Positions 30,048 through 40,118 of a DNA stretch of 64,000 nucleotides are shown one piece after another. The notes beneath the pieces were generated by a model. The model saw only the letters and a list, made by a program, of their open reading frames with translations. It was not told the DNA's origin and searched no databases. The stretch's first letter is position 1; each line of letters starts with the position of its first letter. Position numbers and translations under genes: made by a program. The stretch is from Pycnococcus provasolii (taxonomy: Eukaryota; Chlorophyta; Pseudoscourfieldiophyceae; Pseudoscourfieldiales; Pycnococcaceae): positions 310,001 to 374,000 of the forward strand of contig OW568885.1 in assembly GCA_938743325.2 (NCBI GenBank), given 5' to 3'.

Positions 30048-32810
30048 TCAAGAAATGCGTTCGAGGATGTCTGGAATAGCTTGCCCGCGTCTACTCGTGT
30101 ACGGGATCTTCTGATCTCTCTTGAAGCCATTGCGGACACGAAATTGGTCGACACCCTTTTTCATTTGTGCCATTTGCACCTTGTAAGTCCTATCGAGAGC
30201 GTTGGCATCTGCTTTATCGGCTGGGGGTGCCTTGCCTTGTGCCGAACCTCCGCCGCTGCGGCGTGACGTGGACTTGGCCTTCGACGCAACACTCTTCACA
30301 GGCGGCGTTGATGAACCGTCATCCTGCGATAGAAAGCTGAGGTACGAAGTTCGCCTCTCATCCCTCGTATTCATTTCACCAAGCGGAATCGCATTCGCTC
30401 GTGAGACCCACTTTTTCAGATCCACGAATGCCACCTTCACGCCGCCCTTCGACGAGAATTCCTTATTGCCCACGGTGTAAAATACCGCAAGAGCGCACTC
30501 GTCCTTCAATTCCAGCATTGTGGGGTAGTGGTACTTGTACTTTGGCTCCTTGCTCACTTCCAGGTACGCAACGTCGCTCCACGTCGCACCGTCGTTGATG
30601 CTTACCGCAATGAAGAGATTTGTTCGCACGCCACCTAGTTCATCCTCAAGCTTGATGTGATGATTGTATGCCATGACGATAGCATCGCCGTATGCACCGT
30701 CATTTGGCGCGAACACGCCAAGCTTCACCACCAGCGCGTGAATCTTAGAGTTTGGGTTGGGTAGAGTCGTTGGCATCGGCATGCTCCACGATCTTCCAGA
30801 ATCCGTGCTCGTGCTCATGAAAATATACCCAACTGTGCTTCGAAAGAATTGCATCAGCTTTCCACTGCTCAACTCAACAATGGTGCCCTCAAGCAGAAGC
30901 CCGCCCCTTTCCAGCAGAGGGTGTGTCTTCGGAGGGTTGTCATTGTTGTAGTAGATGTCGCCTGAGATTTCCCAGTTTTCAGCATTGTGGCTGAGCAGTG
31001 TAGCCGAAAATGTATTCGCCGCAAACATCTTCTGCACCCGCTTCGTTCCCGGGTAACGTGGCACGAGACCGAATTTGGATGGCACCGCAGTCTTCTTGTC
31101 GATACCAGGAGCGTTGTCGAGGCACGTCGCGCCAGGTCCCGGGTGCTCGCGCCACATAGGAAGCACGAATGCACCGCCAGCACGCATTTGGATAGGCTTG
31201 TTGGCGATCACCTTCGGCAACCTGCCGTCAGCTGTCTGTGCTTGAAGGAGAATCGGCTCTGACCATTCAACTCCGTCTACGGAACGGACTAATTTAATGT
31301 CACCTCCAGGAGCAAATGCCATCGGCGGTGGTGCGTCTGGATTTGCACTATCGGGTGGCAAGCCGCTCTGCCGTCGGCACGTCGACGACTCGGCGTAAAA
31401 CAGCATCAAAGGCATGCGTTCTCCAGTTGCGCTACTGGATGCCGCCATTCCCTTTGCCAAATACAGTACAGGTGCCCACACAGCGGCTGGCCGCTTAAGA
31501 CCCGGGGCATGGTTCTGCTTGAGGTTGACGCGCCTTGACTCACTCCAGTGTACAAGGTCAACGCTCGTTGCAACACGGATGTGCTGGTCAGGTAGTCCAG
31601 CAATCACTTTCGCAGCCTGCCACGCGGCGATATACTTCGCAGGTGCAGCCTCTTCTGGGAGATGTTCGACTGTGACCATATGGCTGTAGTGCGCAACCTT
31701 AGAGTCGCCATTCTTGTACACCCAAGCAAACTCCACCTCATCCACATCGAGTGCAGCGTTAGATGGAACACGTGAATCCCTGCCAATGCGTCGCTTCAGA
31801 GGCGGTGAACATGTACGAGGTTCGCGTAAAATCAGAGGTATTGACCTATTTGGCGGCGTTGGCGGCGCGGATTGCGTCTCCGAAGCGGTGGACGATGGGC
31901 CGTCTGCGCTATCTTCATTCACATTGGTATCTTCTGCTGCAGACGAAATGTCGGCGTCCGGCTCGTCGGTTGCAGCCGTCTCGTCCGGCACTGCAGCGGC
32001 GTCCGCGTCGTCCGGCTCGTCGGCTGCGGCCGTCTCGTCCGGCACTGCAGCGTCCACCTCCTCCGGCTCGTCGGCTGCGTCCGCCTCCTCCGGCACTGCA
32101 GCGGCGTCTGCGTCGTCCGGCTCGTCGGCTGCGGCCGTCTCGTCCGGCACTGTAGCGTCCGCCTCCTCCGGCTCGTCAGCTGCGGCCGTCCCGTCTGGCA
32201 CTGCGGCGTCCTCCGCGTCCGGCTCGTCGGCTGCGGCCGTCTCCTCTGGCACTGTAGCGTCCACCTCCTCCGGCTCGTCGGCTGCGTCCGCCTCCTCCGG
32301 CACTGCGGCGTCCGCCTCCTCCGGCTCGTCAGCTGCGGGTGTTTCATCTACTGTAGCCTTGTAGGCAGTCGAGCTGTCGGCCTGCTGACCGGCGTTCGCC
32401 TTGACGCCGAACTCCTCGCTGACACCGTATTTGCCCGCGTCGAACGCCTCTGTGGTTGTCGTTTGTGCATACCCCCCTGTTTGTTCTCGCAAGTTCAGCA
32501 CTTCCCCATCCACGTACGCTCCAAATCGCGTTTGTTTCTGTGCAATTCTGTTGGCCCTCCAAGTTAGGAATTGCGCTCGTGCTTGTGCGACGCGTCCTTG
32601 TAGGTTCGGCACGATTCCCGTCTGCACATATTTATTATGTTGGTTGGAATCCAAAGCTCCCCCAGCTCCGAACCCTCCCCCAAATGGTCTCTCAAGGTTG
32701 TGTTTGTGCGGCAGGACGAGCACGACGAACGGCGCGAGTGCGACAATCAAGACGAGCACCAAAAGGTACGCTGATCTCCCCCTTGAGCCTGAGGACGACA
32801 TCAATGCCAT
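30048..32810 (-). CDS. Sialidase-like (BNR/Asp-box) type II membrane protein
   Basis: ATG at 32810 (MALMSSSGSR) gives 920 residues; ATG 32801 is equally possible. One TM segment lies near residues 14-33 (YLLVLVLIVALAPFVVLVL). An acidic tandem-repeat stem (about 155-285, Pro/Glu/Asp/Ala) follows, then a beta-propeller-like domain (about 340-830) with Asp-box motifs STDSGRSW and INDGATW and weaker copies RSVDGVEWSEP and TSVDLVHWSES. These S-x-D-x-G-x-x-W boxes mark the sialidase superfamily, but they also occur in non-sialidase propellers and I cannot identify the arginine triad by eye. The topology suggests a Golgi or surface protein with the propeller outside. Confidence 0.72.
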   Translation of the reverse strand: MALMSSSGSRGRSAYLLVLVLIVALAPFVVLVLPHKHNLERPFGGGFGAGGALDSNQHNKYVQTGIVPNLQGRVAQARAQFLTWRANRIAQKQTRFGAYVDGEVLNLREQTGGYAQTTTTEAFDAGKYGVSEEFGVKANAGQQADSSTAYKATVDETPAADEPEEADAAVPEEADAADEPEEVDATVPEETAAADEPDAEDAAVPDGTAAADEPEEADATVPDETAAADEPDDADAAAVPEEADAADEPEEVDAAVPDETAAADEPDDADAAAVPDETAATDEPDADISSAAEDTNVNEDSADGPSSTASETQSAPPTPPNRSIPLILREPRTCSPPLKRRIGRDSRVPSNAALDVDEVEFAWVYKNGDSKVAHYSHMVTVEHLPEEAAPAKYIAAWQAAKVIAGLPDQHIRVATSVDLVHWSESRRVNLKQNHAPGLKRPAAVWAPVLYLAKGMAASSSATGERMPLMLFYAESSTCRRQSGLPPDSANPDAPPPMAFAPGGDIKLVRSVDGVEWSEPILLQAQTADGRLPKVIANKPIQMRAGGAFVLPMWREHPGPGATCLDNAPGIDKKTAVPSKFGLVPRYPGTKRVQKMFAANTFSATLLSHNAENWEISGDIYYNNDNPPKTHPLLERGGLLLEGTIVELSSGKLMQFFRSTVGYIFMSTSTDSGRSWSMPMPTTLPNPNSKIHALVVKLGVFAPNDGAYGDAIVMAYNHHIKLEDELGGVRTNLFIAVSINDGATWSDVAYLEVSKEPKYKYHYPTMLELKDECALAVFYTVGNKEFSSKGGVKVAFVDLKKWVSRANAIPLGEMNTRDERRTSYLSFLSQDDGSSTPPVKSVASKAKSTSRRSGGGSAQGKAPPADKADANALDRTYKVQMAQMKKGVDQFRVRNGFKRDQKIPYTSRRGQAIPDILERIS
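31955..32335 (-). repeat. Acidic stem tandem repeats, 51-54-bp units
   Basis: About eight imperfect units encode variants of TAAADEPEEADAAVPDE (17-18 residues). They lie inside the sialidase-like gene and keep the frame. On the plus strand the DNA reads as GTCCGGCTCGTCGGCTGCGG-type repeats. Confidence 0.85.
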
Positions 32811-33811
32811 TACCACCGGCAGCAGATCACCGAGAGCAGATCACGCAAGCCCCAATGATCGAAAAGGTGAACGACTGAGGAGGCAGAGTGTGTGTGCGCG
32901 GAATGGAAGGAAACCCCTAATAATTAATTACTGGCACACACGGTGTTGCAAGAAACACAGGTTGCTTAAGCGTTGCGGCCGCAGCAGGTGGCCGGAGCAC
33001 GTGGACTCGCGGCCGCAGCTTGCACGCGGTCAGACGGCGTCGTTCAAGCACCTGGTCAAGCTCATTCGCGGCCGGAGCTTGCACGCGGTCAGACGGCGTC
33101 GTTCAAGCACCTGGTCAAGCTCATTCGAGTCCAGAGCTTGCGCGCGGTGAGACGGCGTCGTTCAAGCACCTGGTCAAGCTCATTCGGGTCCGGAGCTTGC
33201 ACGCGGTCAGACGGCGTCGTTCAAGCACCTGGTCAAGCTCATTCGCGGCCGGAGCTTGCACGCGGTGAGACGGCGTCGTTTCAGCACCTGGTCAAGCTCA
33301 TTCGCGGCCGGAGCTTGCACGCGGTCAGACGGCGTCGTTCACGCACCTGGTCAAGCTCATTCGCGGCCGGAGCTTGCACGCGGTCAGACGGCGTCGTTCA
33401 AGCACCTGGTCAAGCTCATTCGAGTCCAGAGCTTGCGCGCGGTGAGACGGCGTCGTTCAAGCACCTGGTCAAGCTCATTCGGGTCCGGAGCTTGCACGCG
33501 GTCAGACGGCGTCGTTCAAGCACCTGGTCAAGCTCATTCGGGTCCGGAGCTTGCACGCGGTGAGACGGCGTCGTTTCAGCACCTGGTCAAGCTCATTCGG
33601 GTCCGCAGCTTGCACGCGGTGAGACGGCGTCGTTACAGCACCTGGTCAAGCTCATTCGGCCTGGCCTTCGAAGTGCCACCTCGGATCGTAGGCGCGTGTG
33701 CCACCTCACCTCACCTCACCTCCCCTCCCTCCTTGCCCAACCTTGCCCAACTTCTTCTCATTCTTCTCCGAATTCGCAGCACTGTTGGCTCTTGTTCTGT
33801 AGACTTGTGCC
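32811..33811. other. Divergent intergenic region filled by a minisatellite
   Basis: About 1 kb between the sialidase-like and KEA genes. AACCCCTAAT (32912) lies 100 bp from the sialidase-like start; the middle is the 59-bp array. The right part (33660-33811) is pyrimidine-rich with CACCTCACCTCACCTC. The long plus-strand frames over the array exist because the unit has no stop in any plus frame, and they are not counted as genes. Confidence 0.7.
33019..33658. repeat. 59-bp minisatellite, about 11 copies
   Basis: Units start at 33019 and every 59 bp to 33609 (CTTGCACGCGGTCAGACGGC...CTCATTCG plus a variable 9-bp end). End variants are CGGCCGGAG, AGTCCAGAG and GGTCCGGAG. Copies 2, 3, 4, 5 match 7, 8, 9, 10 in order, so a five-unit (295-bp) block was duplicated. 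There are no unique spacers, so this is not a CRISPR-like array. Confidence 0.95.
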
Positions 33812-35863
33812 ATGTCGCCTCCTTATAACCACCTCCTCCTCCTCATAAGTATAGTCGTTGCATTCACAGATTGGCCGTGTTGGGTGGCCAATCTGTTGGG
33901 TGGCCATGTTGGTGGTGTTGGATATGTGGGCTTGCACGTCGTATCGGCGTCGTCAATACCCTTCCAGGGAGACCAATCAGCAGGTTCAGGTTCCATGATG
34001 AATGTTCAGAAAGAAAGATCGAAGAGCCTAACCTTCGGTGAGAGACTCAGAGGTGGAGTCATGTCGTCGTCGGGTGGGATCCTCGCGAACATGGAAGCGG
34101 TGGAGAGGCAGCGCGAGGACGTGGGGAAAGGCGAACACTTCAAGCGGCTTCGGGACGGGTACGACGAACGCGACGGCTTGCACCACCACCACGCAGCCGC
34201 ACTCGAGACTGTGGCGAGGGTTGACCACCACCACAAACAAGGACACGCAAAGCCGCCAACCGCACCAACGGCAAACGCCAAGCAAGGGGGCGCGGTGTCC
34301 CACACCGACACTTCGAAGTCGCGCGAGGAAAACGCCACCGAGGGAGAGGACGACGAGGAGGACGAAGACGAGGAGGACGGCGAAGACGAGGACGAAGACG
34401 TCGCGCGGCTCGTGGACTCCAACGACAACGAGTTCGTGCTCACGCGCCCTCAGGGAATTGGCCAGATGGAGCTGCACGAGGACGTCACCTTTATCAGCGA
34501 CCTGATCCAGCTCGTCGTCGCCGCGTCCGTCGGAGGGCTGCTCGTGGGTGCTGTGCTCAAGCAGCCGCCAATTGTCGGCTACCTACTCGCTGGCGCATGC
34601 ATCGGACCGGGCGGACTGAACATGATCGAGGAGATCGTGCAAGTTGACACGATTGCGCAATTCGGCGTCGTCTTCATGCTCATGGCGCTCGGTGCAGACT
34701 TCAGCCCATCTAAGATGGCGGCGGTCAAGTTTGTTGCCGTTCTCGGCGGCGGCGGCGCCGTGCTACTCTTCATCCTCGTCGGGGCCGTGGTAGGTGCAGC
34801 CATCGAGGGCGCGCCCGGCGTTCCCACGGGTATGTTCGTCGGCGGATTCGCCGCCATGAGCAGCACCGCCGTTGTATGGAAGTGCCTCAGCGACAGCCAA
34901 GACGTTCACGCGGCGCATGGGCAGGTGACGATTGGCATCCTCCTGATGCAGGATGTCTGCATAGGAATCCTGTTTGCTACAATTCCCACGCTCGCCGCCA
35001 TGCGACATAGTTTGCTGCATGCGGCGAAGCATCGAAATGCAGGCTATGCCGTCGATGCATCTTCGGAGGCGACTGCTGTCGACGAGGGCATACCTGCATC
35101 TGCGATGCGACACTTGGAGGCGCTGGCGTCGGCATCGCTGCAAGGTCCACGCCACCACCCGTTCCGCCAACGTGCGTCCATCGAGGCTCACCCAACTACA
35201 TACATGTACCTCACCTACAAGGTGGCGCGAGAGGTGACGGTGTTTGCCATGTTCGCGATAATTTCCTACGTATTCGCGAAAGTGCTCATGCCTAAGCTGC
35301 TGTCAACCATTCTGAGACGCGCTAGTGCGACGAGCAGCAAGGCTGCGGGAAGCGCGATGGAGTTGTACCAGCTTCACCTGCTTTCCATTTGCCTGCTTGC
35401 GACGCTTGCGAGCGAGAAGCTCCACCTGGGCCTTGAGCTCGGCGCATTCGCAAGTGGACTTATGGTGTCTGGCACGGAGCACAGCGAGAATGCGCTGCGC
35501 CTCATAGAGCCGTTGAAGACGTTTTTTTCCTCGGTGTTCTTTTCCGCCGTTGGCATGCTGATGCACCCAACCTTTGTGCTTCGCAACCTCATCACGCTGC
35601 TGACTTCGCTCGCGTGCCTGCTCGTGCTGAAATCCTTGCTAGTCGCCGGCGTAGTCCGCATGTTCGGCTACACGTGGCGGGCGTCGTGCATGGTCGGCAT
35701 CACGGTGTCTCAGATTGGCGAATTCGGCTTCGTCTTGCTCTCTCGCGCCGAGTACATGGGCCTTCTGCCGTTCCGCCTCTATCTTCTCCTGCTCGGCACA
35801 AGCACGCTGTCGTTGATTGCGACGCCGCTCGTGTACAACCTGGGGAGGAGGCTTCGCGCTTGA
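33812..35863 (+). CDS. CPA2 K+/H+ antiporter, KEA4/5/6-like
   Basis: ATG at 33812 gives 683 residues. A hydrophobic leader (HLLLLISIVVAFTDW) looks like a signal peptide. A long acidic lumenal segment (residues 170-205, Glu/Asp-rich) precedes about a dozen TM helices (235-680) with CPA2 landmarks: QPPIVGYLLAGACIGPGG, FGVVFMLMALGADFS, AAMSSTAVVWKCL, ILLMQDVCIGILF, LELGAFASGLMVSGTE, VFFSAVGMLMHP and VSQIGEFGFVLLSR. There is no RCK/KTN domain at the C-terminus, as in plant KEA4-6 and animal TMCO3, which work in the endomembrane system. The QDxxxG and acidic residues needed for exchange are present. Confidence 0.9.
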   Translation: MSPPYNHLLLLISIVVAFTDWPCWVANLLGGHVGGVGYVGLHVVSASSIPFQGDQSAGSGSMMNVQKERSKSLTFGERLRGGVMSSSGGILANMEAVERQREDVGKGEHFKRLRDGYDERDGLHHHHAAALETVARVDHHHKQGHAKPPTAPTANAKQGGAVSHTDTSKSREENATEGEDDEEDEDEEDGEDEDEDVARLVDSNDNEFVLTRPQGIGQMELHEDVTFISDLIQLVVAASVGGLLVGAVLKQPPIVGYLLAGACIGPGGLNMIEEIVQVDTIAQFGVVFMLMALGADFSPSKMAAVKFVAVLGGGGAVLLFILVGAVVGAAIEGAPGVPTGMFVGGFAAMSSTAVVWKCLSDSQDVHAAHGQVTIGILLMQDVCIGILFATIPTLAAMRHSLLHAAKHRNAGYAVDASSEATAVDEGIPASAMRHLEALASASLQGPRHHPFRQRASIEAHPTTYMYLTYKVAREVTVFAMFAIISYVFAKVLMPKLLSTILRRASATSSKAAGSAMELYQLHLLSICLLATLASEKLHLGLELGAFASGLMVSGTEHSENALRLIEPLKTFFSSVFFSAVGMLMHPTFVLRNLITLLTSLACLLVLKSLLVAGVVRMFGYTWRASCMVGITVSQIGEFGFVLLSRAEYMGLLPFRLYLLLLGTSTLSLIATPLVYNLGRRLRA

Positions 35864-36004
35864 CTACCACATGTAAATTCATAAATTGTTTGATTGCACT
35901 CGATATCGTTACTACATATGCACTTGCGAACTACGGCGTGGCGGTGACGGGGCACGATGCACTGTTTCCAACAGCGCGGTTGTACACATCTTTCGCAGGT
36001 GCCT

Positions 36005-36474
36005 AAAGCTTGTTGGATGTGATGAGCCTCACCGTCTTTTTGTTCAACTGCTCGAGGATGTAGTCGTTGCCTTGGCCTTCGTTCGAAATGAAAGCTCTCC
36101 GTAATCGCAACACCTAGTATCGGCGTTGACGTATCCAAACTCGCGGAGCCATGCGACGAGCTTCGCAGCCATGTCATCGTCGGCGTCTCGAGTCACCGCG
36201 CCCGCCCCAAGGAACTCGTTTGAGGATTTCTTCGAGAGTTCTGACGTCCGCGCCAAGAAGACATCCGAAGTAGCACCCTTGCCGCAATTTTGAAGAGGGT
36301 TGCCGTGGTGGTCGCCGGATCTGCCGAGTACGTTTGAGGGGAGCTCATGTGAACGCCGGTATTAGTCCTAACTTCCACTACTGTCCATGCGTGGCCGTGC
36401 GGCACCGGCGTCGCGGACTCGACAAGGCGTACCGCTGCTCCCTTGTGGCCCACCAATACGCGCCATTGCTATAG
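36005..36474 (-). pseudogene. Fragmentary or spliced minus-strand coding remnant
   Basis: Several short minus-strand stretches read like protein but not in one frame: WRVLVGHKGAAVRLVESA... and on to about 36280 (preceded by ACTATAG at 36474), SNEFLGAGAVTRDADDDMAA... around 36230-36110, and AFISNEGQGNDYILEQLN..SNKL with a stop at about 36005 (preceded by ATACTAG). They could be exons of a small spliced gene or the decayed 3' half of one. No upstream exon is found before the retroelement begins at 36571, so the element may have inserted in, or next to, this gene. No family is recognised. Confidence 0.35.
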
Positions 36475-36570
36475 TCAACTGCTCAAACCCAAAGTCACAA
36501 ACCTTCTTCCGAACGTTATGAATGCCTTATGAAAAATCTTCTCCAAGGTTTTGGAAAACACCACTGGGAT

Positions 36571-36819
36571 TTCGGGTCTCTTCCGGGGGCGCGCTCCCGG
36601 AAAGACACTTCTTGGCGAAGCCCACAGTCGCAGCCCGAACCACGGCGAGCGCGCACTTGAGACCACCACCCCGGCAGACGGGCGACCCCCAGGGAACCCC
36701 TGCCAGCCGGTGGGGGACCACGGCAAACCCTAGCGCTGCAAGCGCGTACGGACTGCCCCCATTCTCAAGTCCGCAGCACCGCACGAAGTGTGCGCAACCG
36801 AGAATCACATACCGCGGAA
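36571..36819 (+). repeat. Split direct repeat A1 (left end)
   Basis: 249 bp beginning TTCGGGTCTCTTCCGGGGGC. It is identical to A2 by eye over its full length. Confidence 0.92.
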
Positions 36820-36858
36820 CGCACCGCGGCCACGAACCAGAACACGCTCTTAGCGCCG

Positions 36859-39800
36859 ATGATGAACTCTCGCAAGTCGACTCGCTCGAACGCCGGCCGG
36901 CGCTCGACCGGACCCGCGACGGCCGGGGACACGGACACGGTAGGCAAGTCGTCGCGACGCCGCTCCACGGACCGCACCGGGACCACGGCCGCGCCCGCCG
37001 CAAAGCGCGCGAAAAAGCAGTCGACGACCACGGCGTCGCCGACCCAACCCAAGACCCCGCGCCAACCGCGCAAGATTGATGAGCCTGCGAACGACCAGCA
37101 GGAGCAGCACGATGAGCCCGCAGACGAGGATACGATCAAGGAAACGCAGCCAGTCCCAGGCGCGGGAAACGCAGCTCCGGGGGCGCCCGCCACACCGGCT
37201 GCGGCTGCCCTCCCGTCGGGCGCGGAAGCGATAGCAGCAGTGCAGGCCGCGCGCGCCGCGCACAACACAGCAGCCGCCGAGTTTGAGTCCACCCTCAACA
37301 CGTGCACGGAGATACTCGCGGACGTGGGAGCCAAACTGAGCTGGGAGACGCCACTGGCAGCGCCCGCCGAGCCTCGCGCCGTGCCGACCATACTCAACCA
37401 GATCCTCGCTTCCCCGGAGTACACCGCGATCGCGCAGCAATGGGAGCAAGCCACAGCCACGCTGTCGGCCGCCTCCACGGCGATGGAAACCGCAATGCGC
37501 TGTGGCTCCCGCCTGCTCAGCGCGGTTCACGAACTGCGCCGCGCCGCCCAGAGCCTGTGCGCGTACGCCGACGATTTTATTTGGGCGGCTTCTCCACTCG
37601 CGTCCGAAGCGTTACATTTCCTCATCTACATGGAGGGGGAAGAGCTCGGCATCCCGTTCGATCCTGAGAAGGACGTCGCGGGCCGCAACGTCCTCGTCCT
37701 GGGCTGCGAGGTGAACTCGCACACGCTCACGATGCAGCTGTCACGCCAGCGCGCGGCACTTTACCACAAGTTCGTCGCCGACGCCGTCACGCAGCACCGG
37801 TGCGACGGTCACATCTCCACGCTGCTCGCCGAACAGTTACGTGGTCGCCTGGGTTTCGCGAGTCAGATATCCCGCTGGGCGTCTGCATTCCTCGGTCCAT
37901 TGGACGCTGACATCGGAGGCGCCACCCGAGCTCATGCCACCACCGTGCAGCTCAGCCACGCCACCCTTGACGACTTAACTGGGTTCTGGCTTCCCGTACT
38001 GCACGCGCCCGAGGGACCGTGGCTCCGCCGGCATCAATGGGCGACGCTTCCATTGCGCGACGCGCTCGCTCGCATGGACCCGCGCGACATCTCCGTGGCT
38101 ACCGACGCCTCCGGCAGCATCGGCATGGGCGCGGTGTGCACCCTGGGCAACCTGCAACGCACGTACGACGCCGCCGAATCTCACGAACAAATCGGATTCA
38201 AAGAAACCCTGGCGATCAAGGAGGTCATCGCCGCGTACGCGGCTCAGGGCACCACCCACCGCCGCATCTTCGCCAGGACCGACAACGTTCTTGCCCAACG
38301 GGCGATCAACACGGCGTCCACGCGCCACCAAGGCACCCGCCGACTCATCCGGGAGCTCGCGCTCATCTGTCTGACGTACGACCTGGATGTGCGCGCGGAG
38401 CACGTGCCGGGCACGTTCATCAAGCTCCTGGGCGCGGACGACTGTTCGCGGCAGTTCGATGCCACCGCGCGCGCGCTGCCGTCATCATCACGCCTCCTCG
38501 CCCTGTGCGGGGACATGACCAACGCTACCATCCAAGACACGAGCCACTTCCAGAAGCTGCTCCGCGAGCAGCTCGACGGTGAGCGCACGAAGCTGTTCAT
38601 GTCGCGCATCGTCCACAGCGTTGCGCTGGGCACGAACTGGACCACGACATGCGCGCACTGCCACCTCGTCGTTCGCCGCACCACCGGCCTGGCCTGCAGA
38701 ACCTGCCATCGCGCCGTCCACCGCGCCTGCCTCCGTCACGCAACGCACGGCGCGACCCAATGGCAATGCGCCTCATGCCTGCGCACCGAAATACCAGGCA
38801 TTCCCGCTGACGTCGACGTCAGCGACATCGCCGCCCTGCTCGCGTCGTCATCCGCCGCGGGCACGCAACGAACTTACAGCAACGGCGTCCGGCAGTTCCT
38901 GAACACACTCAGCACGCACACCGGCCAGCGCGACGTTCTGCCTCAGTCCAGCGACGACGCACCCACACCACTGTGGGCCTTGCTCAAGTTCCTCGCCATC
39001 GCGCGCGACAAAACCACGTGGTCACGCAAATACATCGCGAACCTGCTCAGCGCCGTACGCCGCTGGCACCTCGACCTCGGCTTTGCCGAAGCCAGCCTGC
39101 CTACCAGCCACACGCGCGTCAAGTCCGCCATGCGCGCGCTCGGCGTCAGCCTCGCCACGACGTCGCGTGCCGTTTCCACGCCCGCCGCAGCCGTTCCCGC
39201 ATCCGTCGTCGCACTGCTCCAAGCCGCCGCCGTACAGGAGCGCGACGAGTCGACCGACCCCGGCGCGCGATACGCCGCGTCCCGCGACGCGCTATTCTTG
39301 GCGCTCGCGTTCCTGGCCTGCCTCAGGAAGTCCGAAGCGTGCCAGCTTCGCCGCAGCGACGTCCGCATCGAGCCCAACTACATCTCCGTCTTCATCCGCA
39401 AGTCCAAGACGGACCAGGACGGCGTGGGACACACGCTTTACTTGCCGCACACATCGCGCGAAGAAATCCTTCTCGCCTCGGTGCTGCGGAGGCACTTGGC
39501 CATTCTGGACGCCCTGGGGCTCACCGAACCCGAGTGCCCGCTGTTCGGCCGCCAGCGCGATCCTCGCACCTGCATCCAGGGCGAGTCCATCCTCGCGCGA
39601 CTCACTACGGACAGCCAGCTGCACACAGCATACTACACGCGCCTCGACCGCTTGGGCTTCGCGCTACCGCGCACGCTGCGCCGCAAAACGCACGGGCTGC
39701 GTCGAGGCGGCATATGCGCCCTACGCGATCACGCCCGATCCCGCGGCATGGGTTCCTACGACCTCGAATGCATCCTGATGGTCCACGGCCGCTGGCGCGA

Positions 39801-40002
39801 TCCACGATCCGTGAAACAATATCTGGTGCAATCCATACCCACGCTGGTGGGCCTCGTCGCGGGCATCGGACGCCCACCCGACCTCAGCGACGACAACGTT
39901 GACGCCGACAAGTCAACGTACGTTCGCGCGCAGGAGCACGCCATCGCACACGCGAAGGTCGACATCACGCGCGCGTTCCACCCGGAACTAAATCTTCAAT
40001 AA
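36859..40002 (+). CDS. Retroelement polyprotein (Gag-like, RT/RNase H, zinc finger, tyrosine recombinase)
   Basis: The first in-frame ATG is 36859, giving 1047 residues ending at TAA 40002. In order: a basic then Ala/Glu-rich Gag-like region (residues 1-230); reverse-transcriptase sequence with a YADDF box followed by an RNase H-like domain (about 235-560); a Cys/His-rich PHD-like finger (about 595-650); and a tyrosine recombinase domain (about 660-1020) with the HGLRR box. The RT-RNase H-YR order is that of DIRS/PAT elements. The coding region looks incomplete. It is treated here as a fossil copy. Confidence 0.85.
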   Translation: MMNSRKSTRSNAGRRSTGPATAGDTDTVGKSSRRRSTDRTGTTAAPAAKRAKKQSTTTASPTQPKTPRQPRKIDEPANDQQEQHDEPADEDTIKETQPVPGAGNAAPGAPATPAAAALPSGAEAIAAVQAARAAHNTAAAEFESTLNTCTEILADVGAKLSWETPLAAPAEPRAVPTILNQILASPEYTAIAQQWEQATATLSAASTAMETAMRCGSRLLSAVHELRRAAQSLCAYADDFIWAASPLASEALHFLIYMEGEELGIPFDPEKDVAGRNVLVLGCEVNSHTLTMQLSRQRAALYHKFVADAVTQHRCDGHISTLLAEQLRGRLGFASQISRWASAFLGPLDADIGGATRAHATTVQLSHATLDDLTGFWLPVLHAPEGPWLRRHQWATLPLRDALARMDPRDISVATDASGSIGMGAVCTLGNLQRTYDAAESHEQIGFKETLAIKEVIAAYAAQGTTHRRIFARTDNVLAQRAINTASTRHQGTRRLIRELALICLTYDLDVRAEHVPGTFIKLLGADDCSRQFDATARALPSSSRLLALCGDMTNATIQDTSHFQKLLREQLDGERTKLFMSRIVHSVALGTNWTTTCAHCHLVVRRTTGLACRTCHRAVHRACLRHATHGATQWQCASCLRTEIPGIPADVDVSDIAALLASSSAAGTQRTYSNGVRQFLNTLSTHTGQRDVLPQSSDDAPTPLWALLKFLAIARDKTTWSRKYIANLLSAVRRWHLDLGFAEASLPTSHTRVKSAMRALGVSLATTSRAVSTPAAAVPASVVALLQAAAVQERDESTDPGARYAASRDALFLALAFLACLRKSEACQLRRSDVRIEPNYISVFIRKSKTDQDGVGHTLYLPHTSREEILLASVLRRHLAILDALGLTEPECPLFGRQRDPRTCIQGESILARLTTDSQLHTAYYTRLDRLGFALPRTLRRKTHGLRRGGICALRDHARSRGMGSYDLECILMVHGRWRDPRSVKQYLVQSIPTLVGLVAGIGRPPDLSDDNVDADKSTYVRAQEHAIAHAKVDITRAFHPELNLQ

Positions 40003-40118
40003 ACAGTGACGTCGCGACAGACGACGACCTGTCACACAGAGTGCCGACACGAGTGCCGCCCGTCCGACTTCATCGAACGTTTCAGGGCGCGACCTCCATC
40101 CTCAGCTGTAACAGGTTG

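Noticed and set aside
33019-33658. CRISPR-like repeat array
   Set aside because: Repeats abut with no unique spacers, and the genome is eukaryotic.
32973-33828. Three overlapping plus-strand frames of 80-196 codons over the 59-bp array
   Set aside because: The unit length is not a multiple of three and the unit lacks stops in every plus frame, so all frames are open by construction; no family and no coherent start.
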